5,462 nucleotides of DNA from Spirochaetia bacterium (GTDB lineage: Bacteria; Spirochaetota; Spirochaetia; Treponematales; Breznakiellaceae): assembly GCA_025997875.1 (NCBI GenBank), contig BNVE01000184.1, positions 1 to 5,462 of the forward strand, written 5' to 3'. The translations under genes and the position numbers were made by a program. Positions 1 to 4,519 of the stretch are shown here, piece by piece; position 1 is the stretch's first letter, and the number at the start of each line of letters is the position of its first letter. The notes under the pieces were generated by a model. That model was not told the origin of the DNA. It made no database searches and was given only the letters and a program-made list of their open reading frames with translations.

Positions 1-86
1 AGAACCAAGGACGAAATCCAGAGGACTATCAAAAAATACATGAAGGGAAACAGCTTGAGCTGTTCCCTTATCAGAATAAAGCATGA
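1..86 (+). CDS. C-terminal end of an unidentified protein (partial)
   Basis: The frame starting at position 3 stays open from the window edge to a TGA at 84-86 and gives a 27-residue tail ending KQLELFPYQNKA. Its composition is balanced and protein-like. The competing open frame (frame 1, stop at 91-93) is richer in rare Arg and Ile codons and looks less natural. A hairpin (43-69, 11 bp with one bulged A and a TTGA loop) lies inside the last codons, and a second, stronger hairpin follows 12 bases after the stop, which fits a gene end. The protein cannot be identified from so short a tail. The call rests on frame appearance and the terminator behind it, so it is tentative. Confidence 0.4.
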   Translation, partial: NQGRNPEDYQKIHEGKQLELFPYQNKA

Positions 87-97
87 AGGTTAAAGAT

Positions 98-126
98 ACC
101 GCAGGGCTTGCCCTGCGGTTATTCAT
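98..126 (+). terminator. Rho-independent terminator-like hairpin
   Basis: A perfect 9-bp stem (ACCGCAGGG at 98-106 pairs with CCCTGCGGT at 111-119) closes a CTTG tetraloop and is followed by TTATTCATT, a moderate U-rich tail. It sits 12 bases after the stop of the upstream partial gene and should end its transcript. It also lies inside the open frame that continues into the next gene, so it could act as an attenuator there. Confidence 0.6.
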
Positions 127-165
127 TACCGGGCGCATACGGCACAAGTAAAGGGAACCGATGCC

Positions 166-735
166 GTGCCCTGGACACGGGTACTTTTCAGAACGATTAG
201 CGAAACTTTAAAAACGCTAAACCCCCTGGGGAATAGCCGGGGTTTATTACGGGGTCTTACTGATACGGTAAAGCCTGCTGCTGGTAATACCCGGAACGTG
301 AATAACAGGCGGGATATTTCAACTACCGGCAGCAGTGGGGATGCGGTTACCCGTAAGCAGGGTTTTTTCCGGTCTGTATTGGCAACATTAAAAATCAATG
401 ACACTACGGCCCCTTTGGTTTCTTTGCTTCGTATTTTAACAGAACGATCTTCTTCTTTGGATAGTGCAGGACACTTGGGGAATTATATCCGGGGGTTATT
501 TGTACAAGCGGAAAGTATAGCGGAAACGGGTCATGTATCGGCCTACTACCGGAAACAGGAGGACACGGCATACACCGAAGCGATTCCCCAGCGGTCTCTT
601 TTTATGGTTATCCGGCTGGTTACGGTGGGTCTTGTCCGGGATTATCTTTTACGGCGGTTTCTGAAAAGCAATGAAGAACTGGTTTTGAAGTCCGGTATTT
701 GCCGGGAAATTATATTGGACAGCAAAATCCACTAA
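166..735 (+). CDS. Repeat-built protein of unknown function
   Basis: This 189-residue protein starts at GTG 166 and is preceded by AAGGG at 151-155 (10-base spacing). I do not recognise a characterised family. It is built from degenerate units about 60 residues apart: residues 1-33 align without gaps to 61-93 (shared V, FR, TLK, LLR, LT[D/E]), and a weaker third copy runs about 127-153 (YYR, then VIRLVT). The end is a conserved-looking hydrophobic and charged segment closing DSKIH. No signal peptide is visible. The frame is open back to 94, and the residues encoded just upstream of GTG (YRAHTAQVKGTDA) still fit the repeat. The true start may therefore be upstream (ATT 121 is the only other start-like codon), or the gene may be 5'-truncated. 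It is probably real but functionally unassigned. Confidence 0.6.
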   Translation: MPWTRVLFRTISETLKTLNPLGNSRGLLRGLTDTVKPAAGNTRNVNNRRDISTTGSSGDAVTRKQGFFRSVLATLKINDTTAPLVSLLRILTERSSSLDSAGHLGNYIRGLFVQAESIAETGHVSAYYRKQEDTAYTEAIPQRSLFMVIRLVTVGLVRDYLLRRFLKSNEELVLKSGICREIILDSKIH

Positions 736-740
736 GGGGG
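734..740 (+). promoter_or_regulatory. Ribosome binding site for the 38-residue micro-gene
   Basis: AAGGGGG begins inside the stop codon of the preceding gene and stands 6 bases before ATG 747. This spacing supports the short reading frame as genuinely translated and coupled to the gene before it. Confidence 0.55.
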
Positions 741-746
741 CGCCAA

Positions 747-863
747 ATGAATTCATGCGAAACATTGAGCGTGTTTGTTGAAACAATGCAACACGGCGAG
801 AGGCCCAAAAAAGGCTACCGCTGTAAAAAATTTTGGAGGGCCGATGATGGCACGGATTTTTAA
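747..863 (+). CDS. 38-residue micro-protein, unknown function
   Basis: This short frame runs from ATG 747 to TAA 861-863 and is preceded by AAGGGGG at ideal spacing, 11 bases after the upstream stop. The product is polar and basic in its second half (ERPKKGYRCKKFWRADDG) with two cysteines, no membrane segment and no motif I recognise. Its last 20 bases overlap the start of the next gene, which suggests translational coupling within the same operon. It fills what would otherwise be an unexplained gap of about 100 bases in a compact gene row. I infer that it is real from position and ribosome binding site only. It could be a regulatory leader peptide or a small mobile-element protein. Confidence 0.5.
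   Translation: MNSCETLSVFVETMQHGERPKKGYRCKKFWRADDGTDF
835..840 (+). promoter_or_regulatory. Ribosome binding site deciding the start at 844/847
   Basis: GGAGGG lies 3 bases before ATG 844 and 6 bases before ATG 847. This favours the MMARIF start (most likely the second ATG, 847) over the farther in-frame start codon at 775, which has no such site. Confidence 0.6.
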
Positions 864-1140
864 TGGGCAGTCTGCGTTACGCATAACGATTAAAACCTTT
901 ACCGATTTAGAGGGTATTCTTTCGGCGGCTATCAAGTATCACAAGCCTGATGGCGTGTGCGGGGAGTTTTCCGCTGGCATTGCCGATAGCGCAAAGGGGG
1001 TTATTTTCCATGAGTGCATTGAGGGGGAGATTGACGTTTCCGGCTGGTGGGGGTTTTGGGCGTATATCACCTTTGCCGATGGAAGAACGGCTGCGGGGGA
1101 AACGGCAAAGGTGTATGTCTGGAATGAGGGGGGCGGATAA
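844..1140 (+). CDS. Small phage structural protein, BppU N-terminal-like Ig fold
   Basis: The product has 98 residues, or 97 if translation starts at ATG 847, the better-spaced start. The pattern is a beta-rich unit: a polar strand (ALRITIKTFTDLEG), then IKYHKPDGVCGEF, a turn, GVIFHECIEGEIDVSGWWGFWAYITFADGR, and a last strand ETAKVYVWNEG. The order 'linear-combination KYxKPDG / strand / GxWxFxAYxTxxDGR / G...K.YV' is what I know from small phage proteins related to the N-terminal domain of baseplate upper protein BppU, which adopt an Ig-like sandwich and usually sit in virion fibres or baseplates. No catalytic residues are expected. It overlaps the next gene as TAATG, so the two are translationally coupled. 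The family call is from memory of the pattern and is moderately sure. Confidence 0.55.
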   Translation: MMARIFNGQSALRITIKTFTDLEGILSAAIKYHKPDGVCGEFSAGIADSAKGVIFHECIEGEIDVSGWWGFWAYITFADGRTAAGETAKVYVWNEGGG

Positions 1141-1532
1141 TGGCAAAACGTAAAACGCCTGAAGAAAGATACCGGGAGAATGTACGCAACCAACAGAAAA
1201 TTCTTGAGGAATTCGCGTCCCATGAGATTGAGTGGGCTGATGATTTATTGCTCTGGTATGGAATTCGCAAACAGGAAATTCCCGATGATGAATACCGGGC
1301 TGTAGCGTTTTTCAAAAATCGGGAATACCTCCGCAAGCCGGGGTCTTTGACACTGGTGTATGAAATATATCTGCGCTGTATGCGGGAATTGCCGGAATAT
1401 ACAAGGGAAATTGCTTTTGATTTATTGGCGTTTCGCTTCAAGATGTACGCCGAGGTGTTGAAAAAGGGGGATATGACTAATGGCCGAGCCGATAGGGGAC
1501 GAGAGTATTTATCTGCGGATTTCCCAATTTGA
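1140..1532 (+). CDS. Helical charged protein, unknown function
   Basis: This 130-residue protein starts at ATG 1140, inside the stop codon of the gene before it, behind a G-rich site (GAGGGGGGC, about 1127-1135). It opens with a strongly basic, helix-favouring stretch (AKRKTPEERYRENVRNQQKILEEF) and then alternates Trp/Tyr/Leu-rich helices with charged turns. No cysteine cluster, signal peptide or membrane segment is visible. The basic N-terminus would suit nucleic-acid or protein contact, but that is only inference. Its last 53 bases overlap the start of the helicase gene in another frame, which is longer than usual, so its final 17 residues may be dispensable. By position it could be a small partner of the replication protein. 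I do not recognise the family. Confidence 0.65.
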   Translation: MAKRKTPEERYRENVRNQQKILEEFASHEIEWADDLLLWYGIRKQEIPDDEYRAVAFFKNREYLRKPGSLTLVYEIYLRCMRELPEYTREIAFDLLAFRFKMYAEVLKKGDMTNGRADRGREYLSADFPI

Positions 1533-2874
1533 AAAGGGACTTATTCAGTACACGGACACAACCAACGCTTTTCGTCTGTTCACAAAATACGGCAAGGATA
1601 TTCGGTATAATGCTCCGTGGAAAAAATGGCTGGTGTGGAATGGTGCCTATTGGGAATTGGACGAGGGCTATATGGTGCATGACAAGGGCCTCCAGATGAT
1701 CAGGGGTATTTATGCTGAATTGATTAAAACAGCCGACTACCGGGATCGCCTTGACATCGAGAAACACGCCATGCAGAGCGAGAGCGCCCGGCGGCGCAAG
1801 GCGTTCATTGAGGTTGCATCGTGGATACCGGATCTGAATGTGAAAACCGACCACCTTGATACTAACCCCTGGCTGCTTAATGTGGAGAACGGCACTATTG
1901 ATTTGAGAACCGGGGAGCTGCGGGAACACCGGCAAGAGGACATGATTACCAAGATTGCCCATGTTACTTATGACAAAAATGCCGATTGTCCTATCTGGCG
2001 TAATTTCCTTATGGAGATAATGAACTACAACGCCGAATTGATACGGTTTATTCAGACGGCGGCGGGATGGGCCATTACCGGAAACACCTCGGAACAGTCA
2101 ATGTTTATTCTCTTTGGGACGGGGGCCAATGGCAAGAGTACGTTCCTCAATACGATAATGAATTTGTTAGGCGATTACGCCATTGCCACGCCTACGGAAA
2201 CCTTTATGAAAAAGAGCGGGGATCAGATTACCAATGACATTGCTCGATTGCGGGGAACCCGGTTTGTTACTACCACGGAGGCGGAACAGGGGCGCAGGCT
2301 TTCTGAACCGCTTATAAAGCAGATTACAGGGAATGACCGGATGACGGCACGGTTTCTGTACGGGGAGTTTTTCAGCTTTGTGCCTACGTTCAAGATTTTC
2401 ATGGCCACGAACCATAAACCTGTCATCAAGGGAACCGACCACGGCATTTGGCGGCGCATAAAACTGATACCCTTTACTAACCGCATACCGGAGGAAAAGC
2501 AGGATAAGAACCTTGAAGAAAAATTGATGGCAGAGGCAAGCGGAATTCTGAACTGGCTTTTGGAAGGGGCTAAACGCTGGACAATGGAGCGGCTTAAAAC
2601 GCCGCAGATTATTACCAGCGCGACCGATGAATACCGGGGGGAAATGGACGTTATCGGCAACTTTATCCGGGAACGGTGCGCCCAGGGGCCGGGGGCTTCT
2701 ATCAGGGCAAGGGAACTGTTCAAGTGCTATCAGGACTGGTGCGACGATAACAACGAACACGCCTGTAGTGAACGGTTCCTTGGGCTGCGCCTGAAAGAAT
2801 TGGGACTTGAGCAGAAACGGCTTGCCGATGGGCGGTATTGGAAAGGGATTATGGTCAAGAGCCAGCCGACTTAG
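1480..2874 (+). CDS. P4/D5-family superfamily 3 replicative helicase
   Basis: This 464-residue protein starts at ATG 1480, with AAAAAGGGGG at 1461-1470 as ribosome binding site. Residues about 20-200 form the D5 N-terminal-like region (YGKDIRYNAPWKKWLVWNGAYW, and LLNVENGTIDLRTGEL near 132-147). The ATPase core follows: Walker A GTGANGKS at 213-220, Walker B-like RFVTTTEAE at 261-269, sensor KIFMATN at 305-311, and an arginine-finger region GIWRRIKLIPF at 322-332. The C-terminal part (about 405-457) looks like a small winged-helix DNA-binding domain. Proteins of this family unwind DNA at phage, satellite and plasmid origins as ring hexamers. There is no primase domain before the helicase, so it is a helicase-only version and needs a primase from elsewhere. 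It closes the operon, and an iteron/A+T-rich region follows downstream, fitting an origin it may act on. This is the most secure call here. Confidence 0.93.
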   Translation: MAEPIGDESIYLRISQFEKGLIQYTDTTNAFRLFTKYGKDIRYNAPWKKWLVWNGAYWELDEGYMVHDKGLQMIRGIYAELIKTADYRDRLDIEKHAMQSESARRRKAFIEVASWIPDLNVKTDHLDTNPWLLNVENGTIDLRTGELREHRQEDMITKIAHVTYDKNADCPIWRNFLMEIMNYNAELIRFIQTAAGWAITGNTSEQSMFILFGTGANGKSTFLNTIMNLLGDYAIATPTETFMKKSGDQITNDIARLRGTRFVTTTEAEQGRRLSEPLIKQITGNDRMTARFLYGEFFSFVPTFKIFMATNHKPVIKGTDHGIWRRIKLIPFTNRIPEEKQDKNLEEKLMAEASGILNWLLEGAKRWTMERLKTPQIITSATDEYRGEMDVIGNFIRERCAQGPGASIRARELFKCYQDWCDDNNEHACSERFLGLRLKELGLEQKRLADGRYWKGIMVKSQPT

Positions 2875-2886
2875 TTTTTTGTTTTG

Positions 2887-2913
2887 TTCCTCTCCCCCCT
2901 GCCCCCTCTCCTT
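2887..2913 (+). repeat. Pyrimidine (C-run) tract
   Basis: A 27-base stretch is all pyrimidine except for one G at 2901, with runs of six and five C. It follows the helicase stop and a T-rich spacer. It resembles the C-run arm of the foldback at 3763-3786 and could form triplex or G-quadruplex-like structures on the other strand. Confidence 0.5.
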
Positions 2914-3001
2914 GGTTTGCCGTGAAAGCATGGTAGTAACCTAAAACGGGAAAACTGCCGTGTGATTGGCTGGTGTTGAGTGGGTGTAACCGGATTTTAT
3001 T

Positions 3002-3027
3002 CTTGTAAAAACAAGCGGATTTTTTTT
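3002..3027 (+). terminator. Weak terminator candidate after the helicase operon
   Basis: CTTGT (3002-3006) and ACAAG (3011-3015) form a 5-bp stem around AAAA, and an 8-T run (3020-3027) comes 4 bases later. The stem is weak, but this is the best U-tract hairpin after the helicase stop. The motif CGGATTTT occurs on both sides (2991 and 3016). Confidence 0.35.
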
Positions 3028-3082
3028 GAAAAATATTTCCTGCATACAAATCTGAAAATGGTAAGCAAAAAGTGGCTGTTTT

Positions 3083-3104
3083 GCGGGGTACGCGCGCTCC
3101 CCGC
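3083..3104. repeat. GC-rich hairpin before the iterons
   Basis: GCGGGG (3083-3088) pairs with CCCCGC (3099-3104) around a loop holding the palindrome GCGCGC. No U tract follows on either strand, so it does not look like a terminator. It lies 35 bases before the iteron array and may be part of the origin region. Confidence 0.5.
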
Positions 3105-3138
3105 TTGCCCAAAAAAATACCGCAAGTCTGTAATTTAG

Positions 3139-3172
3139 TGCCGGGACGTGCCGGGTTCTGCCGGGTTTCGGG
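3139..3172. repeat. Iteron array: three TGCCGGG at 10-bp spacing
   Basis: TGCCGGG starts at 3139, 3149 and 3159, exactly one DNA turn apart, and a partial CGGG follows at 3169. Same-face direct repeats of this kind usually bind a replication initiator or repressor. The nearby helicase gene and the A+T-rich block downstream favour an origin role. A second 10-bp-spaced pair, GATTGAG at 3201 and 3211, follows. Confidence 0.55.
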
Positions 3173-3212
3173 AAATCGTAAACTACACTTTTCCGATGGT
3201 GATTGAGTGGGA

Positions 3213-3240
3213 TTGAGGTTCTTCTGTTATTCTTTATATT
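3213..3240 (+). promoter_or_regulatory. Candidate sigma70-type promoter
   Basis: TTGAGG (3213-3218) and TATATT (3235-3240) are separated by 16 bases, close to the consensus. Transcription would start near 3247 and run into the hairpin-rich region. Because the whole area is A/T-rich, the -10 match may be chance. Confidence 0.35.
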
Positions 3241-3297
3241 TTATTTATGTATCATAAATAAAAAAAAGGATAAATATATAAAATATATATTTATATA
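3231..3297. repeat. A+T-rich block with two inverted repeats (possible DNA unwinding element)
   Basis: This stretch has only a handful of G or C in 67 bases. It holds an 11-bp perfect inverted repeat (3239-3249 with 3253-3263, TAT loop) and a 10-bp one (3270-3279 with 3285-3294). Next to the iterons and a replicative helicase gene it has the makeup of an unwinding element of a replication origin. It could equally be a promoter and operator region. Confidence 0.5.
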
Positions 3298-3370
3298 GGG
3301 AAAAGGGAAATTCGTGAATTTATCATTCATTCATACACTAAGCCGAGAGCGGCTCATCGGGGATTTCCCC

Positions 3371-3397
3371 GGCGCAAGTCCCGAAGGCGCTTGCGCC
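3371..3397 (+). repeat. 8-bp hairpin (GGCGCAAG/CTTGCGCC)
   Basis: GGCGCAAG at 3371-3378 pairs perfectly with CTTGCGCC at 3390-3397 around an 11-base loop. Two small stems stand directly upstream: AGCCG/CGGCT at 3341-3354 and CGGGG/CCCCG at 3358-3371, the latter sharing one base. There is no U tract. Confidence 0.55.
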
Positions 3398-3446
3398 GTA
3401 GGGTCTTGTGCCGGGGCTTTGGGAAAAACTTCTTTTGGGGAAGCGG

Positions 3447-3476
3447 CCCGCCGTCCCTTTAGGGTCGGCGGGTTTT
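3447..3476 (+). terminator. Strong Rho-independent terminator-like hairpin
   Basis: CCCGCCG (3447-3453) pairs with CGGCGGG (3466-3472). A T-T mismatch separates this from an inner CCC/GGG stem with a TTTA loop, and TTTT follows. The layout is that of an intrinsic terminator on the plus strand. Nothing recognisable as a gene ends just before it. Confidence 0.55.
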
Positions 3477-3569
3477 ACGGAGCGGCTTCATCGGTTACGG
3501 CTCGGCGCTTTATCACTGCGGGGAATGTGGCAGTTTGGGGTTCTTCACTTTTTCATCACCGGACGGCGG

Positions 3570-3600
3570 CCGCCTGTCCGCTTGCGGTCAGGCGGTTATT
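3570..3600 (+). terminator. Terminator-like hairpin with T-T mismatch
   Basis: CCGCCTG (3570-3576) pairs with CAGGCGG (3589-3595). Inside, past a T-T mismatch, CCGC pairs with GCGG around TT, and TTATT follows. The plan is the same as that of the hairpin at 3447-3472. The stretch just before it, 3559-3579, is another alternative stem (CGGAC/GTCCG around GGCGGCCGCC). Confidence 0.45.
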
Positions 3601-3706
3601 GCGGAGAAACTTTTCATCACGGAGTTTCGGGGCGGTTCTTTTATTTACGTCAGCCGTGGGGCGGACTACGAACAGCATGATGGGAACACGAAAAGCCGGG
3701 CGGGCA

Positions 3707-3908
3707 TAGTACGACCCGCTGCGGAATGGCGTGGGCGGGGACTGGCCTTGCAAAGGCCAACAGCACCCCCTCCCCCTTCCCCCCCACATCGCTTCCTTAT
3801 CGGGGGTGGGGGTTGGGGGGGAAGGGGGAGGGGGTGCGCAAGCCCATGCCATTCCGCCGTAGTACGATCAGCGTGAAGGTTGCGCGGCCCTGGGTGGGCT
3901 TAGTACGA
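3707..3908 (+). repeat. Three copies of TAGTACGA
   Basis: TAGTACGA occurs at 3707-3714, 3860-3867 and 3901-3908. The first two flank the long foldback at 3721-3857 at short distance (6 and 2 bases), as a target duplication or a binding site might. The third copy argues against a simple target duplication. The first copy lies in the loop of a GCGGG/CCCGC stem (3700-3719). Confidence 0.5.
3721..3857 (+). repeat. 137-nt nested foldback with C-run/G-run stem
   Basis: The outer arms (3721-3736 and 3842-3857) pair over 16 bases with one non-Watson-Crick position. The inner arms (3763-3786 and 3814-3837) pair perfectly over 24 bases, one arm being runs of C and the other runs of G. A side hairpin TGGCCTT/AAGGCCA (3743-3759, loop GCA) sits on the left between the two stems. 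The G side continues into the loop, giving five runs of five or more G (3802-3834) with 1-2 base spacers, a strong G-quadruplex motif. It could be a structured RNA, a recombination or replication block, or a miniature inverted-repeat element. Confidence 0.7.
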
Positions 3909-3933
3909 TGAGCTCCCCACGGTGCCTAAACAC

Positions 3934-4079
3934 TTACAGTAAATTTAACATTTACAAGAGCGGTAAGGATGTTGCTTTCGCAACAATTACAGGAGGGGTT
4001 TTTTGTGCCGTTTTACAACTGCGTTTTTTATGGTCGATAATTGCGGGGCTAAAAAGATCGGTTTATGTTTACAGTAAAT
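3934..4079 (+). repeat. Direct repeat TTACAGTAAAT
   Basis: The 11-mer occurs at 3934-3944 and again at 4069-4079, 135 bases apart, in otherwise A/T-rich surroundings. The first copy forms the left part of a GTAAAT/ATTTAC hairpin (3939-3955). It may mark the ends of a repeated unit or a protein site. Confidence 0.4.
3939..4031 (+). repeat. Repeat unit, copy A (GTAAATTTAACA ... T6 GTGCCG)
   Basis: The unit opens with GTAAATTTAACA (3939-3950), then AGAGCGG, a TGTTGC/GCAACA hairpin (3970-3985), AGGAGGGG, a six-T run and a stretch through TTTTACAAC. It matches copy B at 4250-4310 in the opening 12-mer (one mismatch) and in the T6 block (one indel and a few changes). A consensus-like ribosome binding site (3991-3998) precedes a GTG at 4005, but that frame is only 11 codons long. 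Confidence 0.45.
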
Positions 4080-4093
4080 GTTTGAAAACACGG

Positions 4094-4109
4094 GCGGCGC
4101 TTGCGCCGC
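4094..4109 (+). repeat. GCGGCG/CGCCGC hairpin with CTTG loop
   Basis: A 6-bp perfect GC stem (4094-4099 with 4104-4109) has a stable CTTG loop. The following sequence is not U-rich, so it is not a typical terminator. Confidence 0.5.
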
Positions 4110-4135
4110 TGGGATAATGCTATTGCCAATAAATG

Positions 4136-4177
4136 CCGGGGCAAGAGGGGCGTGAGGATTAGCCCCTCTTGCCCCGG
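4136..4177 (+). repeat. 16-bp perfect hairpin
   Basis: The arms 4136-4151 and 4162-4177 are perfectly complementary (CCGGGGCAAGAGGGGC and its complement) around the 10-base loop GTGAGGATTA. It is among the most stable simple stems in the window. There is no T run behind it; a second GC stem (4178-4204) follows immediately. This argues for a structural RNA or DNA role rather than termination. Confidence 0.7.
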
Positions 4178-4204
4178 CCCCGACCGGCAGGACGCCGGGC
4201 GGGG
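4178..4204 (+). repeat. Interrupted GC hairpin following the 16-bp stem
   Basis: CCCCG (4178-4182) pairs with CGGGG (4200-4204). After an A-G mismatch, CCGGC pairs with GCCGG around AGGAC. It abuts the 16-bp hairpin without a gap, so the two would stack coaxially in RNA. Confidence 0.5.
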
Positions 4205-4249
4205 TTGCGATGATGCCCTTTGGGATGATTGCCGTGTTTTCCTTTGGCG

Positions 4250-4343
4250 GTGAATTTAACACAATAGCGGAGCCGGGCTTTTTTGTCCCGCCTTTACAAC
4301 GGCCTTTTATACTGCGGGAAAATTCGGCACAAAAAAGGGCGGC
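4250..4343 (+). repeat. Repeat unit, copy B, with a 15-base inverted repeat
   Basis: GTGAATTTAACA (4250-4261), AGCGG, a six-T run (4279-4284) and CCTTTACAACGGCC repeat copy A. Within it, 4272-4286 pairs with 4329-4343 at 13 of 15 positions (around CTTTTTTGT/ACAAAAAAG), and CCCGC (4287-4291) pairs with GCGGG (4314-4318) inside. In RNA this would be a long arm with an internal loop. Confidence 0.5.
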
Positions 4344-4357
4344 GTTAATGAGTTGCA

Positions 4358-4397
4358 AAAATTGCGGAACGGAGCGATAGCGTAGTGGAGCAATTTT
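4358..4397 (+). repeat. AAAATTGC/GCAATTTT stem-loop
   Basis: An 8-bp perfect stem (4358-4365 with 4390-4397) closes a 24-base loop reading GGAACGGAGCGATAGCGTAG and four more bases. It is followed by GA and then TCTTTTTTCTTCTT, a U-rich tail that could make it a terminator for plus-strand transcripts. Confidence 0.45.
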
Positions 4398-4418
4398 GAT
4401 CTTTTTTCTTCTTCCCTT

Positions 4419-4458
4419 CGGGCGCAGCCCGGACCGCCGCAGGCGGTTCTTTCTTCTC
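4419..4458 (+). terminator. Double hairpin with pyrimidine tail, terminator-like
   Basis: CGGGC/GCCCG (4419-4431, GCA loop) is followed by ACCGCC/GGCGGT (4433-4447, GCA loop) and then TCTTTCTTCTC. Both stems share the GCA loop. The tail is pyrimidine-rich rather than a clean T run. It marks the end of the hairpin-dense region. Confidence 0.45.
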
Positions 4459-4519
4459 TCGTTATGCGCCACATTAAAAATACGAAAAACAGGATAAAAC
4501 GGTTTTCAAAGTCCTGGAC

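Larger units (their letters stand above)
3301..4480 (+). other. Hairpin-dense region without a convincing gene
   Basis: About 1.2 kb carry no open frame with believable protein composition on either strand. The frames that stay open are Arg/Ala/Pro/Gly-rich products of GC hairpins. The region holds a dozen or so stable stem-loops, listed separately, many on a GC-rich background, plus short dispersed repeats. It may be one or more structured RNAs, or a pile-up of decayed mobile elements. Confidence 0.5.

Noticed and set aside
775..1140. Start at 775 for the Ig-like protein
   Set aside because: GGAGGG at 835-840 points to ATG 844/847, and the extra residues would be the other-frame reading of the 38-residue gene.
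2167..2931. Long minus-strand open frame (254 codons) opposite the helicase
   Set aside because: It lies antisense to the clearly recognisable helicase and shows the Pro/Phe/Arg-rich composition of an antisense shadow.
3314..3709. Plus-strand frame starting at GTG 3314 behind AAAAGGGA
   Set aside because: The ribosome binding site is decent, but the product is almost free of acidic residues after its middle, is Arg/Ala/Ser-rich, and is made by translating GC hairpins. I kept the region as non-coding.
3707..3908. TAGTACGA as a 23S rRNA sarcin-ricin loop fragment
   Set aside because: Only eight bases match, and the conserved continuation (GAGAGGACC) is absent at all three copies.
3991..4040. 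Gene after the strong AGGAGGGG site, starting GTG 4005
   Set aside because: The frame stops after 11 codons. A leader peptide is possible but nothing follows for it to regulate.
3987..4472. Minus-strand open frame of 161 codons
   Set aside because: Its Pro/Ala/Gly/Lys-rich text comes from the hairpin arms (including both arms of the 16-bp stem). It has no domain-like pattern.
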